Below, piece after piece: positions 29,542 through 39,705 of a DNA stretch of 64,000 nt. The DNA comes from Mycolicibacterium pulveris (GTDB taxonomy: Bacteria > Actinomycetota > Actinomycetes > Mycobacteriales > Mycobacteriaceae), in assembly GCF_010725725.1 (NCBI RefSeq), contig NZ_AP022599.1, forward strand, positions 806,001 through 870,000. Reading direction: 5' to 3'. The notes under the pieces are model-generated. The model was not told the DNA's origin. It did no database searches and saw nothing but the letters and a program-made list of their open reading frames with translations. Position 1 is the stretch's first letter. The number at the start of each line of letters is the position of its first letter. A program made the position numbers and the translations under genes.

Positions 29542-30429
29542 GTGCCTCTGCCACCCGACCCAGATCCCACGCTGCGGGCGTATGCCCACCCCGAACGTCT
29601 AGTCACCGCCGACTGGTTGTCGGCCAACCTCGGCAGGCCGGGATTGGCCATCGTCGAATCCGACGAGGACGTGCTGCTCTACGACACCGGCCACATCCCC
29701 GGCGCAGTCAAAATCGACTGGCATACCGACCTCAACGACCCCCACGTCCGCGACTACATCAACGGCGAACAGTTCGCAGACCTGATGAACCGCAAGGGCA
29801 TCGCCCGCGACGACACGATCGTGATCTACGGCGACAAGAGCAACTGGTGGGCCGCCTACGCCCTGTGGGTCTTCACCTTGTTCGGCCACCCCGATGTCCG
29901 GTTGCTCAACGGCGGGCGCGATCTGTGGATCTCCGACGGCCGCGAAACCACCCTGGACGTGCCGAGCAAGCAGTCCAGCGGATATCCGGTCGTCGAACGC
30001 AACGACGCGCCGATCCGCGCCTTCAAGAACGACGTGCTGGCCATCCTCGGCAAAGAGCCGCTGATCGACGTGCGCTCGCCCCAGGAGTACACCGGCGAGC
30101 GCACCCACATGCCCGACTACCCCGAGGAAGGCGCGCTGCGCGGCGGCCACATCCCCACCGCCAAGTCGATCCCGTGGGCCAAGGCGGCCGACGACAGCGG
30201 CCGGTTCCGCGGCCGCGCCGAGCTCGAGGACCTCTACGGCTTCTTGACGCCCGACGACAGCACGGTGGTTTACTGCCGCATCGGTGAGCGCTCCAGCCAT
30301 ACCTGGTTCGTGCTGACCCATCTGCTGGGCCTGCCCAATGTGCGCAACTACGACGGCTCCTGGACCGAGTGGGGCAACGCCGTGCGGGTACCGGTGGCCG
30401 TCGGTGAAGAGCCCGGCGAGGCACCCTGA
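29542..30429 (+). CDS. sseA: Thiosulfate sulfurtransferase (rhodanese)
   Basis: SseA is a two-domain rhodanese that passes sulfane sulfur from thiosulfate to acceptors. The 295-residue protein has an inactive N-terminal domain ([10 protein letters not shown] through LNGGRDLW) and a C-terminal domain with [18 protein letters not shown] and active-site loop [12 protein letters not shown], Cys245. It closely resembles M. tuberculosis SseA as I remember it. The GTG at 29542 ([10 protein letters not shown]) fits the family start. A SufE-like gene follows after 4 bp, so sulfur relay is likely. Confidence 0.94.
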   Translation: MPLPPDPDPTLRAYAHPERLVTADWLSANLGRPGLAIVESDEDVLLYDTGHIPGAVKIDWHTDLNDPHVRDYINGEQFADLMNRKGIARDDTIVIYGDKSNWWAAYALWVFTLFGHPDVRLLNGGRDLWISDGRETTLDVPSKQSSGYPVVERNDAPIRAFKNDVLAILGKEPLIDVRSPQEYTGERTHMPDYPEEGALRGGHIPTAKSIPWAKAADDSGRFRGRAELEDLYGFLTPDDSTVVYCRIGERSSHTWFVLTHLLGLPNVRNYDGSWTEWGNAVRVPVAVGEEPGEAP

Positions 30430-30433
30430 TTCC

Positions 30434-32901
<2,468 letters not shown>

Positions 32902-32903
<2 letters not shown>

Positions 32904-32950
32904 TTTCGGCGCGCCGACAACCCGTGAGCGACCTTTAGCGCGCCGAAATC
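32902..32950 (+). terminator. Perfect 13-bp hairpin after accA3
   Basis: GATTTCGGCGCGC (32902-32914) pairs exactly with 32938-32950 around a 23-nt loop. It begins within the accA3 stop codon and ends just before the next ATG. There is no U-tract, which is common in mycobacterial terminators. The arm resembles the one downstream of birA. Confidence 0.6.
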
Positions 32951-32952
32951 GC

Positions 32953-33270
32953 ATGGAGTCGGTGGAGATCAATGCTGGCGCGTGGTATCTGCGCGCCTTA
33001 CGCGCCGATGAGCGCATCGACGATCGGCCCGCGCTGACCGAGTTGGGTGAGGCGGCGCCCGCCGACTACATCGAAGCTCGAACCGCCCAGTGGGCGTCCG
33101 ACAGCGTCTATTCGTGGGCGGTCTGCGAGCCGACGACCGGTGAACTCGTCGCGGAGGTGACGTTGACGCCGGACACCGGGCTCATCGGCCTGCGGGCGCG
33201 CCCCGGCCACGCCGAGGCCGCGCAGGCCGCCGGCGACGTGGTGCGACGGTTCGCCGATTCGCTGAACTAG
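32953..33270 (+). CDS. Small GNAT-like protein of unknown function
   Basis: This 105-residue protein starts MESVEINAGAWYLRALRADE. The layout of an N-terminal strand, a helical segment and the strand GELVAEVTLTPDTGLIGLRAR followed by a C-terminal helix resembles part of a GNAT acetyltransferase. It lacks a clear acetyl-CoA pyrophosphate loop and is shorter than normal members. It begins 2 bp after the accA3 hairpin. Its stop shares CTAG with the convergent nucleotidyltransferase gene. I regard the coding call as fair and the function as open. Confidence 0.55.
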   Translation: MESVEINAGAWYLRALRADERIDDRPALTELGEAAPADYIEARTAQWASDSVYSWAVCEPTTGELVAEVTLTPDTGLIGLRARPGHAEAAQAAGDVVRRFADSLN

Positions 33271-33797
33271 GTGTCGATGTCGGTCCCGGCGGCGAGGTCC
33301 CGGCACTGAACGGCGACGACGTCGTCGCGCTCTGCCAAGAACGGCCGCGCACCCTCGTCGCCGCGCAGCCGCCCGAGCAGCGCCGGCCAGTGCCTGCGCG
33401 CCACCACCACGGGGTGGCCGGGCGTGTCGGCGTAGTACGCCCGCGCCAGACCCGACGGCGACGTCGTCGCCGCCGAGAGCACCCGCGACACGACGTCGGG
33501 GCCGATATCGGGGGTGTCGATCGTGTGCACCACCGCGTAGTCGGCGTCGGCCGCGGTCAGACCTGCGCGCAGCGACGCCGACAGACCGGTTGACCAGTCC
33601 TCTGCGATGACGGCGCGGGCGGGAGCGGGCACGTCGACGATCGCGGCACCCAGCACCACCAGCACGTCATCGCATCCGCCGCCGTGCAGCGCGGAAACCG
33701 CCGACATCAACCATTGGCCTTGTAAGGCAAGCACTTTCGGCATCCCATAGCGACTGCCCGCTCCAGCGGCCAGCAATACCCCAGCGGCGAACGCCAC
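33267..33797 (-). CDS. MobA/MocA-like NTP transferase
   Basis: This 176-residue protein starts with the nucleotidyltransferase signature AAGVLLAAGAGSRYGMPKVLAL (GTP/CTP-binding loop and conserved Lys). It contains VHTIDTPDIGPDVVSRVL, corresponding to the metal-binding D-x-P region, and GHPVVVARRHW. Such proteins transfer a nucleotide to molybdopterin or to a sugar phosphate. No molybdenum genes are near, so the substrate is uncertain. The GTG at 33797 follows GAGAGG by six bases. Confidence 0.8.
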   Translation of the reverse strand: MAFAAGVLLAAGAGSRYGMPKVLALQGQWLMSAVSALHGGGCDDVLVVLGAAIVDVPAPARAVIAEDWSTGLSASLRAGLTAADADYAVVHTIDTPDIGPDVVSRVLSAATTSPSGLARAYYADTPGHPVVVARRHWPALLGRLRGDEGARPFLAERDDVVAVQCRDLAAGTDIDT

Positions 33798-33894
33798 GTT
33801 CTGCCTCTCAGACTCGCGATGCTTTGACCTGCGATTATAAGAAGGATGCCGTTGCAATTGTTTGTTGGCTGCCCACAGCGTAGGGTTCAGGACA

Positions 33895-33921
33895 GGTTGA
33901 GTTCACAGCCGAGCTGGGAAC
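33895..33921 (+). promoter_or_regulatory. Possible SigF promoter of STAS gene
   Basis: GGTT at 33895-33898, a 17-nt spacer and GGGAAC at 33916-33921 fit the relaxed SigF pattern. It would give a leader of about 110 nt before the STAS gene. The adjoining 225-bp gap otherwise holds no gene. Confidence 0.35.
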
Positions 33922-34037
33922 GTCATCGACGAGCAGGGCAGAGATCCTCTCCTGCAATTAGGGTTTTGAGTTAGCAAGGCCTTTTTCAATTGACGTGAAC
34001 CTCAGTCCACCTTTTCTGACTGATGGAGTCACACACA

Positions 34038-34481
34038 ATGTCCACCACATCTGATACCCAAGCAGCTTCGCAAGAGCCAACTGCCGACACAGTCACCTGC
34101 CGTACCGCGCGTTTCACCACCCAATGGCTGCGGACCGACACGGCTGTCATCAGCGCACACGGTGAGATCGACGCGGCGAACTCCCAAGAGTTCATCGAGT
34201 ACGCACTGCGCCACGCCAACCGGATCAACCGTTTGATACTCGACCTGTCCGGTGTCGAATTCTTCGGCACCGCAGGGTTTTCCGCACTGCACACCTTCAA
34301 CGTGCGCTGCGTGGGTGAACGCATCGAGTGGGCGCTGGCGCCCAGCTCCGGGATGGCCCGGATCCTGAAGATCTGCGATCCCGATCGGACACTGCCGACA
34401 TACACCAACGTGGACGAAGCGATTTCAGCGGTGCAGCACCAAGAACAGCCGCTACTGCAGCTGGTCCCGAAGTCGCGCTAG
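34038..34481 (+). CDS. STAS-domain anti-sigma factor antagonist-like protein
   Basis: This 147-residue protein with a STAS fold has VISAHGEIDAANSQEFIEYALR, then LILDLSGVEFFGTAGFSALHTF. In SpoIIAA-type antagonists a Ser follows Asp in the loop D-S-S/T-G; here the loop is G77-T78-A79-G80, so the conserved Asp and Ser are both missing and Thr78 is the only hydroxyl. The 3' end overlaps sigF by 30 bp on the opposite strand. It may bind RsbW or a related anti-sigma factor. ATG 34038 is preferred since GGAG lies nine bases upstream; ATG 34023 is an alternative. Confidence 0.82.
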   Translation: MSTTSDTQAASQEPTADTVTCRTARFTTQWLRTDTAVISAHGEIDAANSQEFIEYALRHANRINRLILDLSGVEFFGTAGFSALHTFNVRCVGERIEWALAPSSGMARILKICDPDRTLPTYTNVDEAISAVQHQEQPLLQLVPKSR

Positions 34482-35240
34482 CGATTTCGCCAGCAGCCTG
34501 GAAACGTGCATCTGGGAGATGCCTACTCGCTCGGCGATCTGAGTCTGGGTGAGCGATTCGAAGAACCGCAGCACCAGGACGGTTCTTTCCCGCTCCGGTA
34601 GCGCAGCGAGCAACGGGCGCAAGGCTTCTCGATTCTCGATCTGATCGAGACCGAAGTCGACGTCGCCGAGCGTGTCGGCGATGGCGGGGGCGTCGTCGTT
34701 GGCGCTGCCGCCGCTGTCTATCGACAGCGTGTTGTAGGAGCTGCCTGCCACCAGGCCCTCCACCACCTCGTCGCGGTCCATGTCCAGTTCGGCGGCCAGC
34801 TCCGACGCGGTCGGCGCGCGGCCGAGCCGCTGAGACAGTTCGGCGGTTGCGGCGCCGAGCCGCAGGTGCAGTTCCTTGAGCCGGCGCGGCACCTTGACCG
34901 ACCAGCTGTTGTCCCGGAAGTGCCTGCGGACCTCGCCCATGATCGTGGGCACCGCGAACGAAACGAAGTCCGAACCCGTCTCGACGTCGAACCGGATCAC
35001 CGCGTTCACCAACCCGACGCGGGCCACCTGAACCAGGTCTTCGCGGGGCTCGCCGCGCCCGTCGAAGCGACGGGCGATGTGGTCGGCCAGCGGCAGGCAT
35101 CGCTCGACGATCCGGTCGCGTTGCCGCTGAAAGTTCGCCGAACCTTCCGGAACGGCCTTCAGCTCGCGGAACATGTCGGCAACATCCGCGTACTCAGAGT
35201 TCGATCGGGATGACGAACCCTGCGACGTCGGTGGTGTCAC
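34452..35240 (-). CDS. sigF: RNA polymerase sigma factor SigF
   Basis: This is a 262-residue group 3 sigma factor of the SigF/SigB family. Region 2 includes DLVQVARVGLVNAVIRFDVETGSDFVSFAVPTIMGEVRRHFRD, region 3 LGRAPTASELAAELDMDRDEV, and region 4 has the helix-turn-helix ERVGISQMHVSRLLAKSLARLRDQL. SigF directs stationary-phase, stress and pigment genes in mycobacteria. The GTG at 35240 overlaps the rsbW stop by 4 bp. Many genes in 35.7-50.7 kb carry matching promoters. Confidence 0.96.
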   Translation of the reverse strand: MTPPTSQGSSSRSNSEYADVADMFRELKAVPEGSANFQRQRDRIVERCLPLADHIARRFDGRGEPREDLVQVARVGLVNAVIRFDVETGSDFVSFAVPTIMGEVRRHFRDNSWSVKVPRRLKELHLRLGAATAELSQRLGRAPTASELAAELDMDRDEVVEGLVAGSSYNTLSIDSGGSANDDAPAIADTLGDVDFGLDQIENREALRPLLAALPERERTVLVLRFFESLTQTQIAERVGISQMHVSRLLAKSLARLRDQLQ

Positions 35241-35671
35241 TGCAGCGAGCTCGCTCGTCTCGTCGTCATCGAGATCCCGAATACCCGCGCCTCGTCCGGG
35301 CCCTGCCCGTTCTCGAAGGTCCGGACCTCGTCGGTCAGCGAGCTGAGCACGTGCCAACTGAAGCTTCCCGGCGCCAGGATGTCGGGGCTCTTGCACGTCG
35401 TCGACGCGTCGATGACGACCGCATCCTGGCGCGGATCGATCACCACGAGAAGCGTGGAGCCGGGTACGGCCGACCGGATCAACCGGGTGCACGCTTCGTC
35501 GACGGCCAGCCGCAGGTCGGCGACCGCGTCGAAATCGAGGTCTTCGAAGGTCGCCACCGCGGCGACCAGAGTGCGCAACACCGCGAGGTTCTCCAGCTCG
35601 GCGGCGACGCGAAGTTCCACCGCCGAGCGCCCACGCTGGTGCCCGTTGTTCGTACTGGCGGCTTCGGCCAT
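35237..35671 (-). CDS. rsbW: Anti-sigma factor RsbW (UsfX)
   Basis: This 144-residue GHKL-type anti-sigma factor binds and silences SigF until released by STAS antagonists. The N-box DLRLAVDEACTRLI is intact, while the later G1 region is shortened to FSWHVLSSLTDEVRTFEN as in M. tuberculosis UsfX-type proteins. The ATG at 35671 has GGAGGG three bases upstream. It is the first gene of the rsbW-sigF operon, with a consensus SigF promoter just upstream. Confidence 0.92.
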   Translation of the reverse strand: MAEAASTNNGHQRGRSAVELRVAAELENLAVLRTLVAAVATFEDLDFDAVADLRLAVDEACTRLIRSAVPGSTLLVVIDPRQDAVVIDASTTCKSPDILAPGSFSWHVLSSLTDEVRTFENGQGPDEARVFGISMTTRRASSLQ

Positions 35672-35700
35672 TTGCCCTCCCGGCGATGTCGAGCCGAGAT

Positions 35701-35726
35701 TACCCCAGGTTGATTCCCAGCTAACC
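35701..35726 (-). promoter_or_regulatory. SigF promoter of rsbW-sigF
   Basis: On the minus strand GGTT (35726-35723), 17 nt, then GGGTA (35705-35701), the mycobacterial SigF consensus. It is 30 bp upstream of rsbW, implying the autoregulation known for sigF operons. Confidence 0.8.
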
Positions 35727-35757
35727 ACTCGAGCTCCGATACCCCGTGCGGCCCGGC

Positions 35758-35783
35758 GTGTGACGTATGCGCCCGGCGGGTAT
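35758..35783 (+). promoter_or_regulatory. Candidate SigF promoter of small membrane protein gene
   Basis: GTGT (35758-35761), 16 nt, GGGTAT (35778-35783): near-consensus SigF spacing with one mismatch in the -35. The ATG is only 10 bp further, so the transcript would have almost no leader. Confidence 0.45.
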
Positions 35784-35792
35784 GCCCGGGTC

Positions 35793-35912
35793 ATGGACAC
35801 TCGCTTGCGCAAAATCCTGGTGACCGCCGGGCTGGTGCTGTTGGCGTTGATCCTGATCGCGGTGGCGGTGTACGCCGCGGCGTTCATCATGCTCGCGCCG
35901 ATGATGCAGTGA
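35793..35912 (+). CDS. Small single-span membrane protein (39 residues)
   Basis: The predicted peptide MDTRLRKILVTAGLVLLALI continues as one hydrophobic helix of about 25 residues and ends LAPMMQ. Positive residues before the helix predict a cytosolic N-terminus. No relatives recognised. Support comes from the SigF-like promoter immediately upstream and location divergent from rsbW-sigF; coding status is otherwise unproven. Confidence 0.5.
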   Translation: MDTRLRKILVTAGLVLLALILIAVAVYAAAFIMLAPMMQ

Positions 35913-36029
35913 CGCCGACAGTGGCGCCGACACCGATGTTGGGTCTTTCACGTTCTCTCTTTCCGCATGGTGCAGGTCCAATACCCCGACGTCCTGAGCC
36001 GCCAAACCTCCGGCCTTTCGCCGACCCGG

Positions 36030-37262
36030 TCAGCCCGGCGCACGGCTCGTCGCCGGTTCGCCGATCCGCCCGACGGGGACCGGGGCCAGGCGCCGGTAAA
36101 TGTTGTTGGTGTCTCCTGCGATGCGGTCCCACGAGTAGCGGGCTCGGGCTCGATCGCGCCCGGCAGCTCCGAGGCTTTGGCGCAGGAAGTCGTCCCGCAA
36201 CAACTGGTTGACGGCGTCGGCGACCTTGTCGGGCCGACTCGACCGCACCAATCGTCCGGTGACATCGTGCACGACGGTGTCGAGCAGGGCGCCGACCGCG
36301 GAGGCAATCACCGGCACGCCGCACGCCATCGCCTCCAGCGAGACGGCGCCCAACAGTTCGTTGCCCGGCGTACATGCAACGACGTCGGCCGATCGCAGGA
36401 TCGACGGCAGGTCTTCGCGGGCCACCCGTTGGTACAGCCGCACCCGGTCGGCGACACCGAGCCGCTCGGCGAGCTCACGGAGCCGGTGCGCCTCCGGGTC
36501 GGAGTCCCTTCGCGTGATGTCCGGCCCACTCACGATCACCAGCTCGGTGTCGCGAATATACGGCAGTGCACGAACCAGAACATCAAACCCGTTATGCGGC
36601 ACTAAGGTTCCGGTACTGACTATTCGCCGATACTTCCCGCGGCCGACCCTGGGTCCCTCGGGATTGAACAGATCGAGGTCGACACCGCAGGGTACGACGG
36701 ACATCCGGCTGCGTGATCTTCCCATCCGCATGAGCTCGGAGATCTCGTCGGTACAGGTGGCGACGACCCAAGTGGCGGTCCGCGCGACCGTCGCCTCAAG
36801 GTGCCACCGGTCGGACGAGCCGGCTTCCTGAAGTCCCTGACGCCGCGGCTCGACGTAGCCCAGTGTGTGAAACGTCAGCACCGCAGGCAAATTCAGGTGG
36901 CGCGCGGCCAACTGCGTTGCGATACCGGACATCCAAGAGTGGGCGTGTGTGACATCTGGCCGGTCTACGGCCCACGCGGCGTCGAGAAACTGAGCGAACG
37001 GCCCCATGTGGGCGAGCAGTTCGTCGTCAGGTATCGGTTCAGGAGGTCCGGCAGGCACGTGCGCGACGGTGTAGCCGTGTGCGGTCTCGACGCGGTCGGG
37101 CAGGCCGGGGTCGTCTCGTCGGGTGTAGACGGTCACCTGATGACCGCGTCGGGCCAGCGCCGCCGACAGGTCGGCGATGTGCACGGTCTGCCGGTCCGCG
37201 CCGTCGGGACCGCCGGACACGGCGAGAGCGCCCGGGTACTCGGACACCATGGCGATCTTCAT
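36030..37262 (-). CDS. Glycosyltransferase (GT4, MshA-like)
   Basis: This 410-residue GT-B enzyme begins MKIAMVSEYPGALAVSGGPD with the nucleotide-sugar acceptor glycine loop, has THAHSWMSG, VVPCGVDLDLFNPEGP, and the family 4 signature PGNELLGAVSLEAMACGVPVIASAVGALLDTV with conserved Glu. The start has GAGGAGGG about six bases upstream. Its SigF promoter is at 37299-37323, so it is predicted to be a stress-induced enzyme. Acceptors could be a carotenoid, a glycolipid or a small thiol precursor; sequence does not decide. Confidence 0.88.
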   Translation of the reverse strand: MKIAMVSEYPGALAVSGGPDGADRQTVHIADLSAALARRGHQVTVYTRRDDPGLPDRVETAHGYTVAHVPAGPPEPIPDDELLAHMGPFAQFLDAAWAVDRPDVTHAHSWMSGIATQLAARHLNLPAVLTFHTLGYVEPRRQGLQEAGSSDRWHLEATVARTATWVVATCTDEISELMRMGRSRSRMSVVPCGVDLDLFNPEGPRVGRGKYRRIVSTGTLVPHNGFDVLVRALPYIRDTELVIVSGPDITRRDSDPEAHRLRELAERLGVADRVRLYQRVAREDLPSILRSADVVACTPGNELLGAVSLEAMACGVPVIASAVGALLDTVVHDVTGRLVRSSRPDKVADAVNQLLRDDFLRQSLGAAGRDRARARYSWDRIAGDTNNIYRRLAPVPVGRIGEPATSRAPG

Positions 37263-37298
37263 CGGTGCCCTCCTCTCGACCGGCCCACAGCGGCGGCG

Positions 37299-37323
37299 TA
37301 CCCGGTTACTTCGCCGGCAAAAC
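37299..37323 (-). promoter_or_regulatory. SigF promoter of glycosyltransferase
   Basis: GTTT (37323-37320), 16 nt, GGGTA (37303-37299) on the minus strand, 37 bp before the glycosyltransferase ATG. Confidence 0.72.
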
Positions 37324-37348
37324 AGTCTCGGACCGCACTTGCGGGCTT

Positions 37349-37375
37349 GGTTTTTCCGTAGTCGGGTGCGGGGTA
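37349..37375 (+). promoter_or_regulatory. SigF promoter of transporter operon
   Basis: GGTTT (37349-37353), 17 nt, GGGTA (37371-37375) on the plus strand. The first ATG lies 10 bp after the -10 element, which predicts a leaderless or near-leaderless mRNA. It is back to back with the opposite SigF promoter. Confidence 0.75.
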
Positions 37376-37385
37376 ACCTTCGGCT

Positions 37386-37595
37386 ATGCAGGACAGCGAA
37401 GAGGTTCCTTGGGACGTGCCGGTTGCCGACGCGGTGGATCAGCAACGTCCCGCCGAATCGACGCCCGACGACGAGGATGCGCTCGACGATCAAGATCGCA
37501 GCGTGCCGTTGGAGGCCAGCGTTTCCGACTGGCAGGAACAGCAGCAGATCGCTGACCTGGACCCGGACGTCGAAGGTTTCGACTACCGCGGGTAG
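37386..37595 (+). CDS. Small acidic protein of unknown function
   Basis: This 69-residue, strongly acidic protein begins MQDSEEVPWDVPVADAVDQQ, then DDEDALDDQD, and ends GFDYRG; it has no membrane segment and is probably largely disordered. It is the first gene of the SigF-promoted operon. I do not recognise a named family. Confidence 0.7.
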   Translation: MQDSEEVPWDVPVADAVDQQRPAESTPDDEDALDDQDRSVPLEASVSDWQEQQQIADLDPDVEGFDYRG

Positions 37596-37616
37596 GACCG
37601 GCTGACGGGAGCCGCG

Positions 37617-38081
37617 ATGGCGAGCCAGGGTGAGCGCATCCGGCGTGCCCGTCCGATACTTCTGCTGACCGTGCTGGCCGTCGGCCTGGCCTTGCTGTTG
37701 ACCCGTTGTCCCGCCAATCGGGACGGGATGCCGGGCCGACTCGCCCAGGCGATGCAGGAAACCACCTCGGCCGCACGCAGCGCCGTGTTGGCGTTGGATC
37801 TGTGGTCGCAGGGCCGCTCGACGACCCAGCTGGCCAGCGTGCAGATCACCGATGCCCGCGACGATGTGGCCAAGGCTTACAACGGAATTGTCGTCCTGCG
37901 GGCCCAAGATCCCGTTGATGTGCGACGTCAGCGGAAACTGGCCGAGTCGATGACGGCGATCATCGCTGAGCTCAACGCGGCTTCGGCCGTGCTGCGCGAC
38001 GTCGGCGAGCGGTCCAGCCTGGCGGCCGTGCGCGCCGAGCTGGCGAGGTCGACGCAGGAGCTCGAAGCCGGATACGGCTGA
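37617..38081 (+). CDS. Membrane-anchored protein of unknown function
   Basis: This 154-residue protein has an N-terminal transmembrane helix at about residues 12-29 followed by an extracytoplasmic, largely helical domain rich in Ala, Arg and Glu (RKLAESMTAIIAELNAASAVL). The predicted coiled-coil character suggests oligomerisation. Its stop overlaps the transporter start as TGATG, so it is likely co-translated with it and may be an accessory of the transporter. Confidence 0.75.
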   Translation: MASQGERIRRARPILLLTVLAVGLALLLTRCPANRDGMPGRLAQAMQETTSAARSAVLALDLWSQGRSTTQLASVQITDARDDVAKAYNGIVVLRAQDPVDVRRQRKLAESMTAIIAELNAASAVLRDVGERSSLAAVRAELARSTQELEAGYG

Positions 38082-39310
38082 TGGCCAAGTTATTCGGGGT
38101 GGCGCTTGGCATCCTGACCGCGATCGGCGGGTTCCTCGACATCGGCGACCTGGTGATGAACGCGGTCGTCGGGTCGCGGTTCGGGTTGTCGCTGGCCTGG
38201 GTGGTGGTGGTCGGCGTCATCGGTATCTGCCTGTTCTCCGAGATGGCCGGCCGGGTGGCCGCGGTGAGCGGACGAGCCACCTTCGAGATCATCCGGGAAC
38301 GGCTGGGGCCGCGAACCGCCGCGGCCAACCTGAGCGCATCGTTCTTCATCAACCTGATGACGTTGACCGCCGAGATCGGGGGCATTGCGCTGGCTTTGCA
38401 GCTGGCCACCGACGTCGGTCCGATGATGTGGTTCCCGGTCGCCGCGTTCGCGGTGTGGGTGGTGATCTGGCGCGTCAAGTTCAAGGTCATGGAGAACGTG
38501 GCCGGGCTGATGGGCCTGTGCCTGATCGTCTTCGCCGTCGCCGTGTTCATGCTGGGCCCGGACTGGTCGAACCTGGCCCATCAGGCGACGGCACCAAGCA
38601 TTCCGGAATCGGAATCGGCGGCGAGGTACTGGTATTTCGCGATCGCACTGTTCGGAGCGGCGATGACGCCCTACGAGGTGTTCTTCTTCTCCTCGGGCGC
38701 CGTGGAAGAGCATTGGACTCCGAAAGACCTCGGGGTGGCACGCCTGAACGTCATGGTCGGCTTTCCTTTCGGCGGGGTGCTGTCGATCGCCATCGCCGCG
38801 GGCGCGGCGATCGTCCTGTTGCCCAACCAAATCGAGGTGACATCGCTGTCGCAGGTCGTCATGCCGGTGGTGGCGGCTGGCGGAAAGCTGGCGCTGGCCT
38901 TCGCCATCGCCGGCGTCGTCGCCGCCACCTTCGGCGCGGCGCTGGAGACAGCGTTGTCCGCCGGGTACACGGTCGCGCAGTATCTCGGCTGGCCATGGGG
39001 CAAGTTCCGCCGCCCCGCCGACGCGGCGCGCTTTCACGTTCTGATGTTCGTGTCCATCGTGGCAGCGGTGGCAGTGCTGTTCACCGGGGTGGACCCGATC
39101 CTGGTCACCGAGTACTCCGTGGTGTTCTCCGCGATCGCGCTGCCCCTGACCTACCTGCCGATCCTCGTCGTCGCCAACGACCCCGCCTACATGGGGGACC
39201 GGACCAACGGCAGGGTGCTCAACGCGCTGGGCTCCCTCTACCTCGTCATCATCCTGGCCGCGTCGTTGATGGCGATTCCACTGATGATCGTGACAGGAGC
39301 CGGACAATGA
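38081..39310 (+). CDS. Nramp-like divalent metal transporter with altered binding motifs
   Basis: This 409-residue protein with about eleven transmembrane helices follows the Nramp/SLC11 layout. The first-helix motif, normally DPGN, reads D20-I-G-D23 in GGFLDIGDLVMN. The sixth-helix MPHN motif reads T196-P-Y-E199 in GAAMTPYEVFFF. The metal-ligand Met is thus Thr and the His is Tyr, unlike MntH. Substitution of this Met accompanies changed selectivity toward Mg or Al in described Nramp relatives, so Mn/Fe transport should not be assumed. It forms an operon with two PRC-barrel genes; it overlaps the first as ATGA. Confidence 0.82.
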   Translation: MAKLFGVALGILTAIGGFLDIGDLVMNAVVGSRFGLSLAWVVVVGVIGICLFSEMAGRVAAVSGRATFEIIRERLGPRTAAANLSASFFINLMTLTAEIGGIALALQLATDVGPMMWFPVAAFAVWVVIWRVKFKVMENVAGLMGLCLIVFAVAVFMLGPDWSNLAHQATAPSIPESESAARYWYFAIALFGAAMTPYEVFFFSSGAVEEHWTPKDLGVARLNVMVGFPFGGVLSIAIAAGAAIVLLPNQIEVTSLSQVVMPVVAAGGKLALAFAIAGVVAATFGAALETALSAGYTVAQYLGWPWGKFRRPADAARFHVLMFVSIVAAVAVLFTGVDPILVTEYSVVFSAIALPLTYLPILVVANDPAYMGDRTNGRVLNALGSLYLVIILAASLMAIPLMIVTGAGQ

Positions 39311-39705
39311 CCACCGAACCCGTACTCAAGCCGCATCGCGGGCGTGCCCTCGATGCCCGTCTGCAACTGTTGGACCGGCAACTCGTCGACGCCGACGACG
39401 ATCCGATCGGCATCGTCGACGATCTCGAGCTGACCGGGATCGACCTGGGCCAGGACATTCCGCAGGGTTCCCAACCACCCCGGTTGACCGCTCTGCTGTC
39501 CGGCAAGGTGGTGGCGACCCGCATCTTCGGAGGTACGCCGCCGCGGTCGCACCTGCAGGAAATCCCGTGGCGCCTGGTCCATTCCGTCGGCATCACGGTG
39601 AAGCTGAAGCCGACCGACATGCGCTTCGATGTCCAGTGGGTGGAGCGGTGGTTGCGCGACCGGATCGTCAAGCGCATACCGGGAGGACGTCATGCAGCTG
39701 AGTAG
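39307..39705 (+). CDS. PRC-barrel domain protein, putative transporter regulator
   Basis: This 132-residue cytosolic protein has a PRC-barrel beginning LLDRQLVDADDDPIGIVDDLELTG. This pattern occurs in actinobacterial MgtE/CBS-type regulators of magnesium transport. It overlaps the Nramp-like gene by 4 bp and the next PRC gene by 14 bp. The likely role is binding a cation or a partner in the transport system. Confidence 0.78.
   Translation: MTTEPVLKPHRGRALDARLQLLDRQLVDADDDPIGIVDDLELTGIDLGQDIPQGSQPPRLTALLSGKVVATRIFGGTPPRSHLQEIPWRLVHSVGITVKLKPTDMRFDVQWVERWLRDRIVKRIPGGRHAAE

Noticed and set aside
35237..35890. Longer rsbW frame starting at 35890
   Set aside because: It would include the rsbW SigF promoter in coding sequence; the ATG at 35671 has GGAGGG and fits RsbW length.
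36030..37907. 625-residue version of the SigF-promoted glycosyltransferase
   Set aside because: The N-terminal extension covers the divergent promoter region and two plus-strand genes; the internal ATG with a good ribosome site gives a normal family length.
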